This document shows, one piece after another, positions 26,501-34,249 of a stretch of 64,000 nt of DNA (position 1 is the stretch's first letter; the number at the start of each line of letters is the position of its first letter). The translations under genes and the position numbers were made by a program. The notes under the pieces were generated by a model that worked only from the letters and a program-made list of their open reading frames with translations, made no database searches and was not told the origin of the DNA. The stretch spans positions 1 through 64,000 of the forward strand of contig NZ_BCWX01000010.1 in assembly GCF_001894805.1 (NCBI RefSeq), written 5' to 3'. Source of the stretch: Rhodococcus globerulus NBRC 14531 (lineage in GTDB: Bacteria > Actinomycetota > Actinomycetes > Mycobacteriales > Mycobacteriaceae).

Positions 26501-26640
26501 ACCGATTTACGACGTTGATGTCCAGTGTTCGCCGCAGCGGTTCGCTCGACACTGCGCGACTGTGCACCGTCGACGCGGAACTCGAACTGCTGATCCGCGG
26601 CACATCGTCGTTCTTGTCAGCGGCTCTCCCAAGCGAGTAG
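23512..26640 (+). CDS. NAD-specific glutamate dehydrogenase, short (~1040 aa) form
   Basis: The 1042-aa protein shows the large NAD-GDH core, with GGLRWSDRFEDFR and MKTQSVKNSPIVPTGAKGAF near residues 280-320 and the GVVGEGGNLGFTQRAR nucleotide region near 590. Typical actinobacterial NAD-GDHs are ~1600 aa; this one lacks most of the N-terminal regulatory half and is nearer the 115-kDa class. ATG 23512 follows a strong AGGAGG, and an upstream in-frame extension to 23110 overlaps the flavoprotein gene and is rejected. It oxidises glutamate to 2-oxoglutarate, regenerating the amino acceptor used by GabT. Its 3' end overlaps the convergent PucR gene by 24 bases. Confidence 0.87.
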   Translation: MASTSTATKSEFADSADPALGLVAELAAAGQRLVFRQGDELTGVVLWPSGEPSLSDLCENFESLGLRVSTHRPLPTVLGSAHHFTFEPCAFDGGALEKMASAFEAVVAGRTRMDNFSSLIGRADITWRDAELLRAACRFLAQARIGLSEGYIVGVLQAKPLFVRAALGLFTARFDPAVPKRSVAVAAAITLIDELVDSADTLDEDRVLRGVRSFLQATLRTNWYLRDGAGNPLSYASFKIDSQVLSTPQKTVPFREIYVSAPNVEGVHLRSSSVARGGLRWSDRFEDFRTEALSLMKTQSVKNSPIVPTGAKGAFVVRGTSTPTPDQVQESYSTFIRGLLDVVDNIVDGSPVHPAEVIAYDGEDSYLVVAADKGTARFSDVANGIAIERGFWLGDAFASGGSAGYDHKAMGITARGAWVAVRRHFAERGVDVDTDPFTVAGIGDMSGDVFGNGMLLSHKIRLVAAFDHRHIFIDPNPDLEATFSERARLFTVPRSSWDDFDRTVISSGGGVWPRSAKSISLPREARDALGITEEKLTPQELIRAILCAPVDLLWNGGVGTYVKASGESNVDAADPSNDGVRVSADELRAGVVGEGGNLGFTQRARIEYSAGGGRINADFIDNAAGVATSDREVNIKIALAGLDSGSRNALLASAQDEVAASVLKASEDQTLAISLAEHRAPALLDQHERLIENLIAAGAMKRVEESLPDAKSLAVRARAGQGLLRPELAVLVAQSKNVLTAELGASEAPDNKIFADRLTQYFPPSVVEAAPEAVQAHRLGRDIIITSVVDELVNRVGPGVLFRLEEHLGVRSPEASLAYAVVSEVLGTEGLRRDILNSDLDAAEQLQALDRLQQLLESEMSWVLRRPGAAGRFAVNPRADIDRWSGPVRELTAGLNSSERIEVSFGALALADLALQENTSVQAAATVYRELAAELDLGDVLGGVDVAVGASHWEVMGSAAVHARLTTRFADLVSGALDDDRDGVVQRWSSANLDAVHRFTTLMSSVRRSGSLDTARLCTVDAELELLIRGTSSFLSAALPSE

Positions 26641-28134
26641 CGACAGCAGCAGTTCAGCTCTGACCCTGGCCTCGCCGAGGTCGCATCGCAAGAGTTCTTC
26701 GACGCGGGTGATGCGACCTCGGAGAGTGTGCCGGTGGATACCGAGTTCGGAAGCGGCAGATTCCCATTGGCCGTTGGCCTCGAGGTAGGCGCGGAGCGAG
26801 ATCGCGAGGGCTGTTCCGTGTTTGTCGTCGTGTTCGGTCAGCACGGGAATCGTGTCGGCGGCCATGGCAACAAGCGCTTCTCTTGCGGGTTCGGACGCAA
26901 GAATCGTCGAACCCGTCAGTGCATCGAATTCGAGAATGCGCGCTGTAGCCGTTGTGAGGTTGGCTGCAGCGCGGGCTTGGACAAGTGCGCGCGCAGCGTC
27001 GAGGATTGGGTGCGGCGTGCTGATCCCGGCGCGAACAGCTTTGGATTCGCTCGGAGACAGCTGCGCCAGAAGCGCTTGTGCGGTGTCGACGGTATCGGTG
27101 CCACGAAGCAGCACGGTGAGTGCGGTGTTCTCCACTTGGGCAAAAAGAGGTCTTCCTGCGCGTGCAAGTGCGCTGTCCAGCTCGCGTAGAGCAGGTCCCA
27201 GCGCTGATCCTCGGATGTGGACGACGCGTACCAATCCGTTGGTGTCGCTCGCTTCGCCGAGATACGACGGCACGGAGTCTTCGGCGATTCGTCCGTCGAG
27301 TAGCAGTCCGAATGCCATCGAGTTCAGCTTGGATCGTTCGGCCCGCAGGCGCACTGGCTTCTCGAGTTCCAGGGTCAACAGTGAAACAGCATGTCCGAGA
27401 AGCACTCTGTCGATGTTGCTCAGTGGTCCAGAACCGGCCAGTGCAAGGTAGCCGTGCCAACTGTCGGTCACGCCGACTGGGGAGAGCGTAAGCGTCCGCT
27501 CGGGGGTGCTCTGCGAAATCGATGCCGGTGCATTGGGATCGCGAGTTGTCGCGGCCACGGCACGCACCTCGGCGATCAGCGACTTCTGATTTGCGGGATG
27601 TACGGCGGTAATGCGGTCGCCGACAAACGCAACCGAAGTTTTTGTCGCCGTAGCCAGTTCGCGCACGATCGCGGAGACACCGCCGCGCAGCGCAACTCGG
27701 GTGATGCGCGTCTGTACTTCTGCCGCGCGCAGGACGGACTCGTACTCCTGCTGACTCAGCCGGGTCATCACCGCGCGGGTGACTGCCGCGAACGGGGTGG
27801 TGAACGGAACGTCGAGCAGGGGAAGTCCGCGACCGCGGGCAGCTGCGAGAAGCTCCGGCGGGACCTCTTTGTGAGAAAGTCCCGTTCCGAACCCCAGTGC
27901 TGACACTTCCGCCGACGCCAAACGGTCGACGTAGTCGGCAAAATCAGTGGCAGTAGCGCCCACGAATGCAAGCCCGGTGGTGAGCACCAGTTCCCCGCCC
28001 GAGAGCCACGGAGTGGGGTCCGTCAGCTCTGTGGCCTGTGCAAACGTGACCGGCTGAGTGGATGAGGACGGGTCGGTCAGCAATGTCAGCGACAGGTGCT
28101 TCTGACGCAGTAGCCAGGAGATCGGAACGGTCAC
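26617..28134 (-). CDS. PucR-family regulator, GabR-like
   Basis: The 505-aa protein has an N-terminal PucR domain (ELTDPTPWLSGGELVLTTG), a GGDEF-like middle and a C-terminal helix-turn-helix (ESAASELGIHRHTLRGRI). It is divergent from gabT-gabD. In Corynebacterium glutamicum a PucR-type GabR activates the gabTDP operon, as I recall, so the same role is likely here. GTG 28134 (residues VTVPISWLL) is chosen; a longer frame to 28272 would cover the gabT start. No clear ribosome-binding site is visible, so the mRNA may be leaderless. Confidence 0.83.
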   Translation of the reverse strand: MTVPISWLLRQKHLSLTLLTDPSSSTQPVTFAQATELTDPTPWLSGGELVLTTGLAFVGATATDFADYVDRLASAEVSALGFGTGLSHKEVPPELLAAARGRGLPLLDVPFTTPFAAVTRAVMTRLSQQEYESVLRAAEVQTRITRVALRGGVSAIVRELATATKTSVAFVGDRITAVHPANQKSLIAEVRAVAATTRDPNAPASISQSTPERTLTLSPVGVTDSWHGYLALAGSGPLSNIDRVLLGHAVSLLTLELEKPVRLRAERSKLNSMAFGLLLDGRIAEDSVPSYLGEASDTNGLVRVVHIRGSALGPALRELDSALARAGRPLFAQVENTALTVLLRGTDTVDTAQALLAQLSPSESKAVRAGISTPHPILDAARALVQARAAANLTTATARILEFDALTGSTILASEPAREALVAMAADTIPVLTEHDDKHGTALAISLRAYLEANGQWESAASELGIHRHTLRGRITRVEELLRCDLGEARVRAELLLSLLAWESR

Positions 28135-28262
28135 GAGTTCAAGGCTAGCGGGAGCTGCCGATATGGAGTAGGCCTGAGTAGGTAGATATCCATTTCGGCA
28201 CTGCTCGATGGTGCTCGCGCGTCGCATACTCGAATGCAATACACAACCGAGAGGGTGGTCAC

Positions 28263-29627
28263 ATGAGTGCAATCGAATACCGGCTTCCGCAGGAACGTCG
28301 CATCGTCACGGAGTTCCCGGGCCCGCGCTCGGCTGCGCTCGCAGAGCGTCGTAAGAAGGTTGTCGGCGCAGGCGTCGCGTCCACCCTTCCGGTGTACGTC
28401 GCTGACGCGGACGGCGGAGTGATCGTCGATGTCGACGGCAACTCGCTCGTCGATCTCGGTGCCGGTATCGCCGTGACCAGCGTCGGTGCATCCAACCCGG
28501 CTGTTGTCGCCGCAGTTCAGGATCAGGTTGCACACTTCACCCACACCTGTTTCATGGTCGCTCCGTACGAGGGCTACATCGAGGTCGCCGAGCGCCTGGC
28601 CGAACTCACCCCCGGTGACCACGAGAAGCGTTCCGTTCTGTTCAACTCCGGCGCCGAAGCCGTCGAGAACGCCGTCAAGATCGCGCGTCACGCAACGGGT
28701 CGCGACGCCGTTGTGGTGTTCGATCACGCGTACCACGGCCGCACCAACCTCACGATGGCACTGACGGCAAAATCCATGCCGTACAAGAGTGGCTTCGGTC
28801 CCTTTGCCCCCGAGGTCTACCGCGTTCCGATGTCCTACCCGTACCGCGAGGGCCTGAACGTCGACGGTTCGAAGATCACCGGTGAGCAGGCCGCACAGCG
28901 CGCCATCACGATGATCGAGAAGCAGATCGGCGCGTCGAACACGGCAGCCATCCTCATCGAGCCCATCCAGGGTGAGGGCGGATTCATCGTTCCCGCAGAA
29001 GGATTCCTCCCGACGCTCGTCGCGTGGGCCAAGGAAAACGGTGTCGTCTTCATCGCCGACGAGGTCCAGGCAGGCTTTGCTCGCACCGGTGCCTGGTTCG
29101 CCAGCGACCACGAGGGAATCGTCCCGGACCTGGTCACGCTTGCCAAGGGCATCGCCGGCGGCATGCCGCTCGCAGCTGTCACAGGCCGCGCCGACCTGAT
29201 CGACGCAGTCCACCCGGGCGGTCTCGGCGGCACGTACGGCGGTAACCCCGTCGCCTGCGCCGCGGCGCTGGCATCCATCGACCAGATGCACGAGCTGGAC
29301 CTCTGTGGTCGCGCCCGCACCATCGAGACCACCGTCGTCGGTCGAATGAACGCGCTGGCAAAGGAACTCGACGTCATCGGCGACGTTCGTGGACGCGGCG
29401 CCATGCTCGCCATCGAGCTGGTCAAGCCCGGCGGACAGGAGCCGGATGCCGACATCACGAAGGCCATCGCAGCTGCGTGCCTCGCGGCAGGCGTTGTGAT
29501 CCTCACGTGCGGCACTTACGGTAACGTCATTCGTCTACTCCCTCCGTTGGTCATTTCCGAAGAACTGCTCGACGACGCCCTGACCGTCCTCGAGTCTGCT
29601 ATTCGCACTGCAGCACAGGAGAACTGA
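28263..29627 (+). CDS. gabT: 4-aminobutyrate (GABA) transaminase
   Basis: The 454-aa class III aminotransferase has the PLP lysine Lys295 in VTLAKGIAGGMPLAAV, the phosphate-binding NSGAEAVENAVKIAR and the ADEVQAGFARTG motif. It transfers the amino group of GABA to 2-oxoglutarate, giving succinate semialdehyde and glutamate; many such enzymes also accept 5-aminovalerate. The ATG lies 129 bases from the divergent PucR-type start, and gabD follows after one base. Together with the ureohydrolase cluster it can complete arginine-to-succinate catabolism. Confidence 0.93.
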   Translation: MSAIEYRLPQERRIVTEFPGPRSAALAERRKKVVGAGVASTLPVYVADADGGVIVDVDGNSLVDLGAGIAVTSVGASNPAVVAAVQDQVAHFTHTCFMVAPYEGYIEVAERLAELTPGDHEKRSVLFNSGAEAVENAVKIARHATGRDAVVVFDHAYHGRTNLTMALTAKSMPYKSGFGPFAPEVYRVPMSYPYREGLNVDGSKITGEQAAQRAITMIEKQIGASNTAAILIEPIQGEGGFIVPAEGFLPTLVAWAKENGVVFIADEVQAGFARTGAWFASDHEGIVPDLVTLAKGIAGGMPLAAVTGRADLIDAVHPGGLGGTYGGNPVACAAALASIDQMHELDLCGRARTIETTVVGRMNALAKELDVIGDVRGRGAMLAIELVKPGGQEPDADITKAIAAACLAAGVVILTCGTYGNVIRLLPPLVISEELLDDALTVLESAIRTAAQEN

Positions 29628-29628
29628 C

Positions 29629-31074
29629 ATGTCGAACGTCTCGGAACTTCTCGATTCCGTACCCCAAGGTCTCTGGCTGGGCGGCAAGCTCACGCCGGCC
29701 GAGAAGACCTTTGCGGTCTACAACCCGGCAACCGGCGAAGAGTTGGCTCAGGTAGCCGACGCCACTGCAGCTGACGGTATCCGCGCCCTCGATCTCGCTG
29801 CTGCGGCACAAGATGATTGGGCCGCGACGCCTGCTCGGAACCGTGGCGAGATCTTGCGTCGCGCGTTCGAGTTGTTGCACGCCCGCGCCGAGGACTTCGC
29901 GCTGATGATGACCCTGGAAATGGGTAAGTCGTTGGCCGAGAGTCGCGGTGAGGTCAACTACGGTGGCGAGTTCCTGCGTTGGTTCAGTGAGGAAGCCGTC
30001 CGCATCGGTGGACGTTTCACACAGGCTCCGGCCGGTAACGGTCGCATCCTTGTCACCAAAGAAGCCGTCGGACCGGTTCTGGCGATCACGCCGTGGAATT
30101 TCCCGTTGGCCATGGGAACCCGAAAGATCGGACCGGCACTTGCGGCCGGCTGCACCATCATCGTCAAGCCGGCCGAGGACACTCCGCTCACCATGCAGCT
30201 TCTCGGCCAGGTATTTGCCGACGCCGGCCTGCCTGACGGTGTGCTCTCGATCCTCCCGACCTCCGACGCCGCAGCTATCAGCGGACCGCTGATGGAAGAC
30301 GCACGTCTGCGCAAGGTTACGTTCACCGGTTCCACCGGCGTCGGAAAGCTGTTGGTGCGCAATGCCGCTGACAAGCTTCTCCGCACGTCCATGGAACTGG
30401 GTGGCAACGCTCCGTTCATCGTCTTCGACGATGCCGACATCGATGCAGCTGTCGACGGTGCGATGCTTGCGAAGATGCGTAACGGCGGCGAGGCGTGCAC
30501 CGCAGCTAACCGCATTTACGTTGCCAACTCGGTGCGCGAAGAATTCACCGACAAGTTCACCGCCAAGGTTGCGGCCTTGAAGGTGGGCGCAGGTGACGCC
30601 GAGGGTACCAACATCGGCCCGCTGATCAACACCAAGCAACTCGCCACCGTCACCGGACTCGTCGACGACGCCGTGTCCAAGGGTGCGCGCGTTCGCACCG
30701 GTGGATCGGCGCCCGAAGGCCCGGGGTTCTTCTTCACCCCGACCGTTCTCGACCAGGTGCCCGCCGACGCGCGCCTGCTGAAGGAAGAAATCTTCGGACC
30801 TGTTGCAGCCGTAGTCGGTTTCGACACCGAAGACGAAGCCATCGCCGCAGCGAACAACACCGAGTTCGGGCTTGTGGCGTACTTCTACACCCGTGACATC
30901 GATCGCGCGATGCGCGTCTCGGCGAAGCTGGACACCGGCATGGTCGGCGTCAACCGCGGCGCGATCTCCGATGCCGCAGCACCGTTCGGTGGTGTCAAGG
31001 AATCAGGCTTCGGTCGCGAAGGCGGAACCGAAGGTATCGACGAGTACCTCGACACCAAGTACGTAGCGCTGTAA
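29629..31074 (+). CDS. gabD: Succinate-semialdehyde dehydrogenase
   Basis: The 481-aa aldehyde dehydrogenase has catalytic Glu256 (MELGGNAPF) and Cys290 (NGGEACTAANR), a cofactor-binding FTGSTGVGK region and the closing ESGFGREGG motif. It oxidises succinate semialdehyde to succinate with NAD(P)+, or glutarate semialdehyde if 5-aminovalerate is the upstream substrate. It is immediately downstream of gabT and ends at a strong hairpin terminator. Specificity for NAD or NADP is not decided. Confidence 0.92.
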   Translation: MSNVSELLDSVPQGLWLGGKLTPAEKTFAVYNPATGEELAQVADATAADGIRALDLAAAAQDDWAATPARNRGEILRRAFELLHARAEDFALMMTLEMGKSLAESRGEVNYGGEFLRWFSEEAVRIGGRFTQAPAGNGRILVTKEAVGPVLAITPWNFPLAMGTRKIGPALAAGCTIIVKPAEDTPLTMQLLGQVFADAGLPDGVLSILPTSDAAAISGPLMEDARLRKVTFTGSTGVGKLLVRNAADKLLRTSMELGGNAPFIVFDDADIDAAVDGAMLAKMRNGGEACTAANRIYVANSVREEFTDKFTAKVAALKVGAGDAEGTNIGPLINTKQLATVTGLVDDAVSKGARVRTGGSAPEGPGFFFTPTVLDQVPADARLLKEEIFGPVAAVVGFDTEDEAIAAANNTEFGLVAYFYTRDIDRAMRVSAKLDTGMVGVNRGAISDAAAPFGGVKESGFGREGGTEGIDEYLDTKYVAL

Positions 31075-31083
31075 GTTCTTCCG

Positions 31084-31131
31084 CGAACAACGAAGGCCTC
31101 GCCGGATTCCCGGCGAGGCCTTCGTTGTTCG
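31084..31131. terminator. Bidirectional intrinsic terminator
   Basis: A perfect 22-bp stem (31084-31105 with 31110-31131, loop ATTC) separates gabD from the convergent flavin reductase gene. No long T tract is present, as is common for actinobacterial terminators. Confidence 0.85.
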
Positions 31132-31134
31132 AGG

Positions 31135-31704
31135 TTATTGTCCCAGCGGAGTGGGGCGGTAGTACTTGCCCTCGTGATAAAGAAGCGGCGCCGCGGCGGA
31201 ATCATCGTCTTCGTCGGCGTGAACTCGGGTGACAAGCCCGACAACAAGGGTGTGGTCGCCCACCGGAATCAACTGATCGACCGTGACGCGCATCCAACTG
31301 GGCGTGCCGTGCAGAACCGGCTCGCCGGTATCGAGGACAGCCCAGAGTGATTGATCGGCAAAACGCTGATCGGCGCTGCGCGCAAAGCGCTGGGCCAAAT
31401 GTTGTTGGTGTTCACCGAGAAGATGAATCACCAAGGACTTTGCGGCCTTCAGGGCGGTGATGCTCGACGACGTCTCCGCGATGTTGAACGACACGAGCGG
31501 CGGCTCGAGCGAGAGCGACGAGAACGAGGTCGCCGTGAACCCTACCGGTCCGGTGCCGGAGTCGAGGGTGACAACAGTGACTCCCGCGGGGTGACGGCCC
31601 AGTGCGGCCCGGTAGTCGGCGGCGCAGATGCCGGTGGACAACTCGGGCGCGGTGGTCGCGTCGGGTGTGGTTGGGTTGGAAATATCGTTCGGCGTGTCAG
31701 TCAA
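31135..31704 (-). CDS. Flavin reductase-like (FMN-binding split barrel) protein
   Basis: The 189-aa protein matches the flavin reductase family that supplies reduced FMN to two-component monooxygenases: [37 protein letters not shown] and [14 protein letters not shown] start at 31704 is preferred because GGAGAG precedes it; the open frame to 31785 runs into the next gene. The partner oxygenase is not adjacent; the LLM-like gene at 14631 is one distant candidate. It ends right at the shared terminator. Confidence 0.85.
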   Translation of the reverse strand: MTDTPNDISNPTTPDATTAPELSTGICAADYRAALGRHPAGVTVVTLDSGTGPVGFTATSFSSLSLEPPLVSFNIAETSSSITALKAAKSLVIHLLGEHQQHLAQRFARSADQRFADQSLWAVLDTGEPVLHGTPSWMRVTVDQLIPVGDHTLVVGLVTRVHADEDDDSAAAPLLYHEGKYYRPTPLGQ

Positions 31705-31765
31705 CGGGGCTCTCCGGTGGGAAATTTGGTCTTTCGACCCACTATAAGCGCGCGTCTGACCGTCC

Positions 31766-32239
31766 TTAGTCCATATCCACGGCAAGGCCGGCCGTGATGC
31801 GCAGCAGTTCCGGATACGTCGTGCGGAAGACTGTGTTCGGATGGCCCGCCGCGGCCCACAGGATCGGATACTGCTCGAGCGCGGTGTCGACGTACGTCGG
31901 CAGGTTGGTGGGGTGCCCGAGCGGCGCCACTCCGCCGATGGGTTGACCCGTTGCGGCCTTGGCCATCTCCAGCGGAGCCCGGGTCAGTTTGCCTTCGAGG
32001 CGCTCACCCGTTGCCTGCAGATTCACCTGGTGCGCGCCTGAGACCAGCAACAACACTGGATCGTCGTCGAGTAGGAAGACGAGTGACTTGGTGATCGCGC
32101 CCACCTCCACCCCGACAGCTGCCGCTGCTTCTTCGGCAGTGTGCGTCGCGTCGGCTTGCGTGACGATGACGCCGTGATGACCGCGAGCGATCAGGGTTTC
32201 GGCGACGTGCGAGGCGTTGGGGTGGAGGAGGCTCGTCAT
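31766..32239 (-). CDS. YbaK/aminoacyl-tRNA deacylase-family protein
   Basis: The 157-aa protein has the YbaK/ProX fold with the lysine motif [21 protein letters not shown] and the glycine-rich [13 protein letters not shown] loop. Family members hydrolyse mischarged Cys-tRNAPro or Ala-tRNAPro. Several actinobacterial paralogues exist and the precise tRNA substrate cannot be read here. It starts 17 bases after the DUF3533 gene ends and may be co-transcribed with it. Confidence 0.87.
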   Translation of the reverse strand: MTSLLHPNASHVAETLIARGHHGVIVTQADATHTAEEAAAAVGVEVGAITKSLVFLLDDDPVLLLVSGAHQVNLQATGERLEGKLTRAPLEMAKAATGQPIGGVAPLGHPTNLPTYVDTALEQYPILWAAAGHPNTVFRTTYPELLRITAGLAVDMD

Positions 32240-32255
32240 GAATTCAAGAGTAGGA

Positions 32256-33359
32256 CTAGTCGGCGATTGTCACAGCCGGAGTTGGCACTGTGTCGGCGGA
32301 CTTTCGGTTCTTCCTGATTGTAAATCCGAACAACATGGCGGCGCCGACCACGGCGTACAGGAAAAGCGTCAGCACGGGCTGGCCGACTCCGACGTTGCCG
32401 AAGTACACGATGCTTCGAACACCCTCGGTGCCGGCGCCCGGAGTGATCCACCGGCCGATCGCGGCATAGAACGACGGGAGCACATTCGAGCCGAAAGCGC
32501 CTCCGGCACTGGGATTGCCGAGGATGACAAACACTGCGATCGCCAACGGGACGGCGAGAACGCCGATTGCCGCGCGGAGTCCGACCGTGAACATTGCCGT
32601 ACCGAACACGACGGCACTTCCCAGCAGTGAGAGCGGGAGCCAGTGCCCGGCAAAGGTCCCGAGAACATGCGACGTGATGAGTGCGCCAAACGCCCCGGAA
32701 ATCACCGAGTACACGGCGATCACACCGGTATGCGCAGCTGCCTGGCGAAGCGTCTTCGGTGCACCGATGAACAGGCCGATTGCTGCGGCAAAGAGGTAGC
32801 CGCCCACAACCCAGCCGATCGAGAGGTAGAAGCCGGACAGGCCGCGGTTGTCGTGAGCGCCCACCGGGATCTCGTCGCGCACCACGAACTCGCGGTTCTG
32901 GCTGCTCTCGACCTGGGCAAAGATCGATTCGAGTGACGTTGCAATGGAGCTACCGCCCGCACTGGCGGTGATCAGGGTGTCGGCTCCCGCCGGATTGATG
33001 ACAAACGCACCCTGGATCTCGCGATCGTGGAGCATCCGACGCGCTGCGGCGGTGTTGTCGCCAACGCGTGCGTCGAGCGGGCTGCCGTCGATGGCGTTGA
33101 GCTTGTCGGCGATCTGCTGATCCATGCCGGCCGGTGTGCCCTGATCTGCGATGACCACAATCTCGATGTCACGTGGCGTCGGCTGATGGAACGCGGCGAC
33201 ATAGCTGAGGATGAAGCCCATCTGGAGCAGGATCATGCCGACGAACAGCGCGACCATGACTTTCGGGGCGCCGTATTTGGCCAGCAAGTTGTCGCTGGGG
33301 TGTTCGTGCGGAGGCGTGGGTGTTTCCGGTGCGGCGTGTGCCGGATGCGTTGTGGTCAC
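32256..33359 (-). CDS. DUF3533/YhgE-Pip-like membrane protein
   Basis: The 367-aa protein has a short cytosolic N-terminus, one membrane helix (about residues 38-58), a large extracytoplasmic domain (about 60-185) and five or so C-terminal helices. This layout is shared with DUF3533, YhgE/Pip and ABC-2 permease-like proteins. No ATPase is encoded beside it. GTG 33359 is chosen over an upstream in-frame ATG that would cross the operator. It is divergent from a TetR gene with a clear operator in between, which suggests an inducible export or envelope-protection role. Confidence 0.75.
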   Translation of the reverse strand: MTTTHPAHAAPETPTPPHEHPSDNLLAKYGAPKVMVALFVGMILLQMGFILSYVAAFHQPTPRDIEIVVIADQGTPAGMDQQIADKLNAIDGSPLDARVGDNTAAARRMLHDREIQGAFVINPAGADTLITASAGGSSIATSLESIFAQVESSQNREFVVRDEIPVGAHDNRGLSGFYLSIGWVVGGYLFAAAIGLFIGAPKTLRQAAAHTGVIAVYSVISGAFGALITSHVLGTFAGHWLPLSLLGSAVVFGTAMFTVGLRAAIGVLAVPLAIAVFVILGNPSAGGAFGSNVLPSFYAAIGRWITPGAGTEGVRSIVYFGNVGVGQPVLTLFLYAVVGAAMLFGFTIRKNRKSADTVPTPAVTIAD

Positions 33360-33395
33360 GATGAGTCCTGATCTTGTCGAAAGTAAAGAGCTTGT

Positions 33396-33426
33396 CAATA
33401 CCCGAGGTATTGAATACTCTAGGTAT
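33396..33426. promoter_or_regulatory. Tandem TetR-type operators
   Basis: CAATACC-CGA-GGTATTG (33396-33412) is a perfect 7-3-7 palindrome. It is followed at once by a weaker second copy, AATAC-TCTAG-GTAT (33413-33426), ending one base before the TetR GTG. This is the likely autoregulatory site that also controls the divergent membrane protein. Confidence 0.75.
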
Positions 33427-33427
33427 C

Positions 33428-34069
33428 GTGACCGAATCCCGTCAACCGGACTTCGTGCCGGTAACCCGCCCCGGACGCGATGTTGTGCGGCAAAGACTGC
33501 TCGACGCTGCGGCGGAAGAATTTGGGGAGCAAGGATTCAGTGCTGCACGTCTCACCGAAGTGGCCCGCCGAGCGGGCTTCACGAAGGGCGCCGTCTACTC
33601 CAACTTCGAGTCCAAGCAAGACCTGTTTGCCGAACTATTTGCGCAACGGTCACTCGAACTTGCCGGAAGGGTGCTCGCCGAGATCGCGGGCATGAGCCCC
33701 ACCGACGCCGCCGGCAAAAGCGGCGAGGCAATCGCGTCGTGGATGGCGGGCAACCCCGGGTGGTTGCTGCTCGTCCTCGAATTCGGAGTCCTCGCCGGAC
33801 GTGACCCCCAGATCGCCCAGGCATACCTCCGAGAGCGTCGGCACCTACGCAGTCAACTAGTGGAATTGATCGGTGCGCGAGCCCGGGAATGGGGCGTCGA
33901 GGATGCCTTCGATGTGCGGACTACCGCAATCTCGTTGATGGCCTTGATATCCGGATTGGTTCTCGAACACTCCGTGGACCCGGAAGAAGTCGATCAACAA
34001 GCAATGGGCGCCGCAGTGACCGCTCTATTTGCAGGCGCAGTCGCGCGGGCCGGTTTGCCTACCAGCTAA
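33428..34069 (+). CDS. TetR-family repressor
   Basis: The 213-aa protein has an N-terminal TetR helix-turn-helix (VRQRLLDAAAEEFGEQGF, then RLTEVARRAGFTKGAVYSNF) and an all-helical ligand domain. GTG 33428 is chosen because an upstream frame start (33374) would place the palindromic operator inside the coding region. No ribosome-binding site precedes the GTG, so a leaderless transcript is likely. Target: itself and the divergent DUF3533 gene. Confidence 0.85.
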   Translation: MTESRQPDFVPVTRPGRDVVRQRLLDAAAEEFGEQGFSAARLTEVARRAGFTKGAVYSNFESKQDLFAELFAQRSLELAGRVLAEIAGMSPTDAAGKSGEAIASWMAGNPGWLLLVLEFGVLAGRDPQIAQAYLRERRHLRSQLVELIGARAREWGVEDAFDVRTTAISLMALISGLVLEHSVDPEEVDQQAMGAAVTALFAGAVARAGLPTS

Positions 34070-34146
34070 CGCATCGGCGTCTGGGTGGCGTCGCAGTCGC
34101 GGATATTCGGTGCCGCGCGCCAATTGTGCGCCCGCAGGGACAACTG

Positions 34147-34175
34147 GCCGCGCGGCTGAACATTAGCCGCGCGGC
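34147..34175 (+). terminator. Hairpin downstream of the TetR gene
   Basis: GCCGCGCGGCT (34147-34157) pairs with AGCCGCGCGGC (34165-34175) across a 7-base loop. It is a plausible terminator for the TetR transcript, without a T tract. Confidence 0.6.
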
Positions 34176-34204
34176 AACCACATCAATTCCGGCATAGCAA
34201 ACAA

Positions 34205-34236
34205 AACGCCCGCGACCGGAATCGGCCGCGGGCGTT
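34205..34236 (-). terminator. Intrinsic terminator of the DUF475 gene
   Basis: CGCGGGCGTT and AACGCCCGCG form a 10-bp stem. Read on the minus strand it is followed by a T-rich tail (TTTTGTTTG). Confidence 0.75.
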
Positions 34237-34249
34237 CGAGCAAAGAAAC

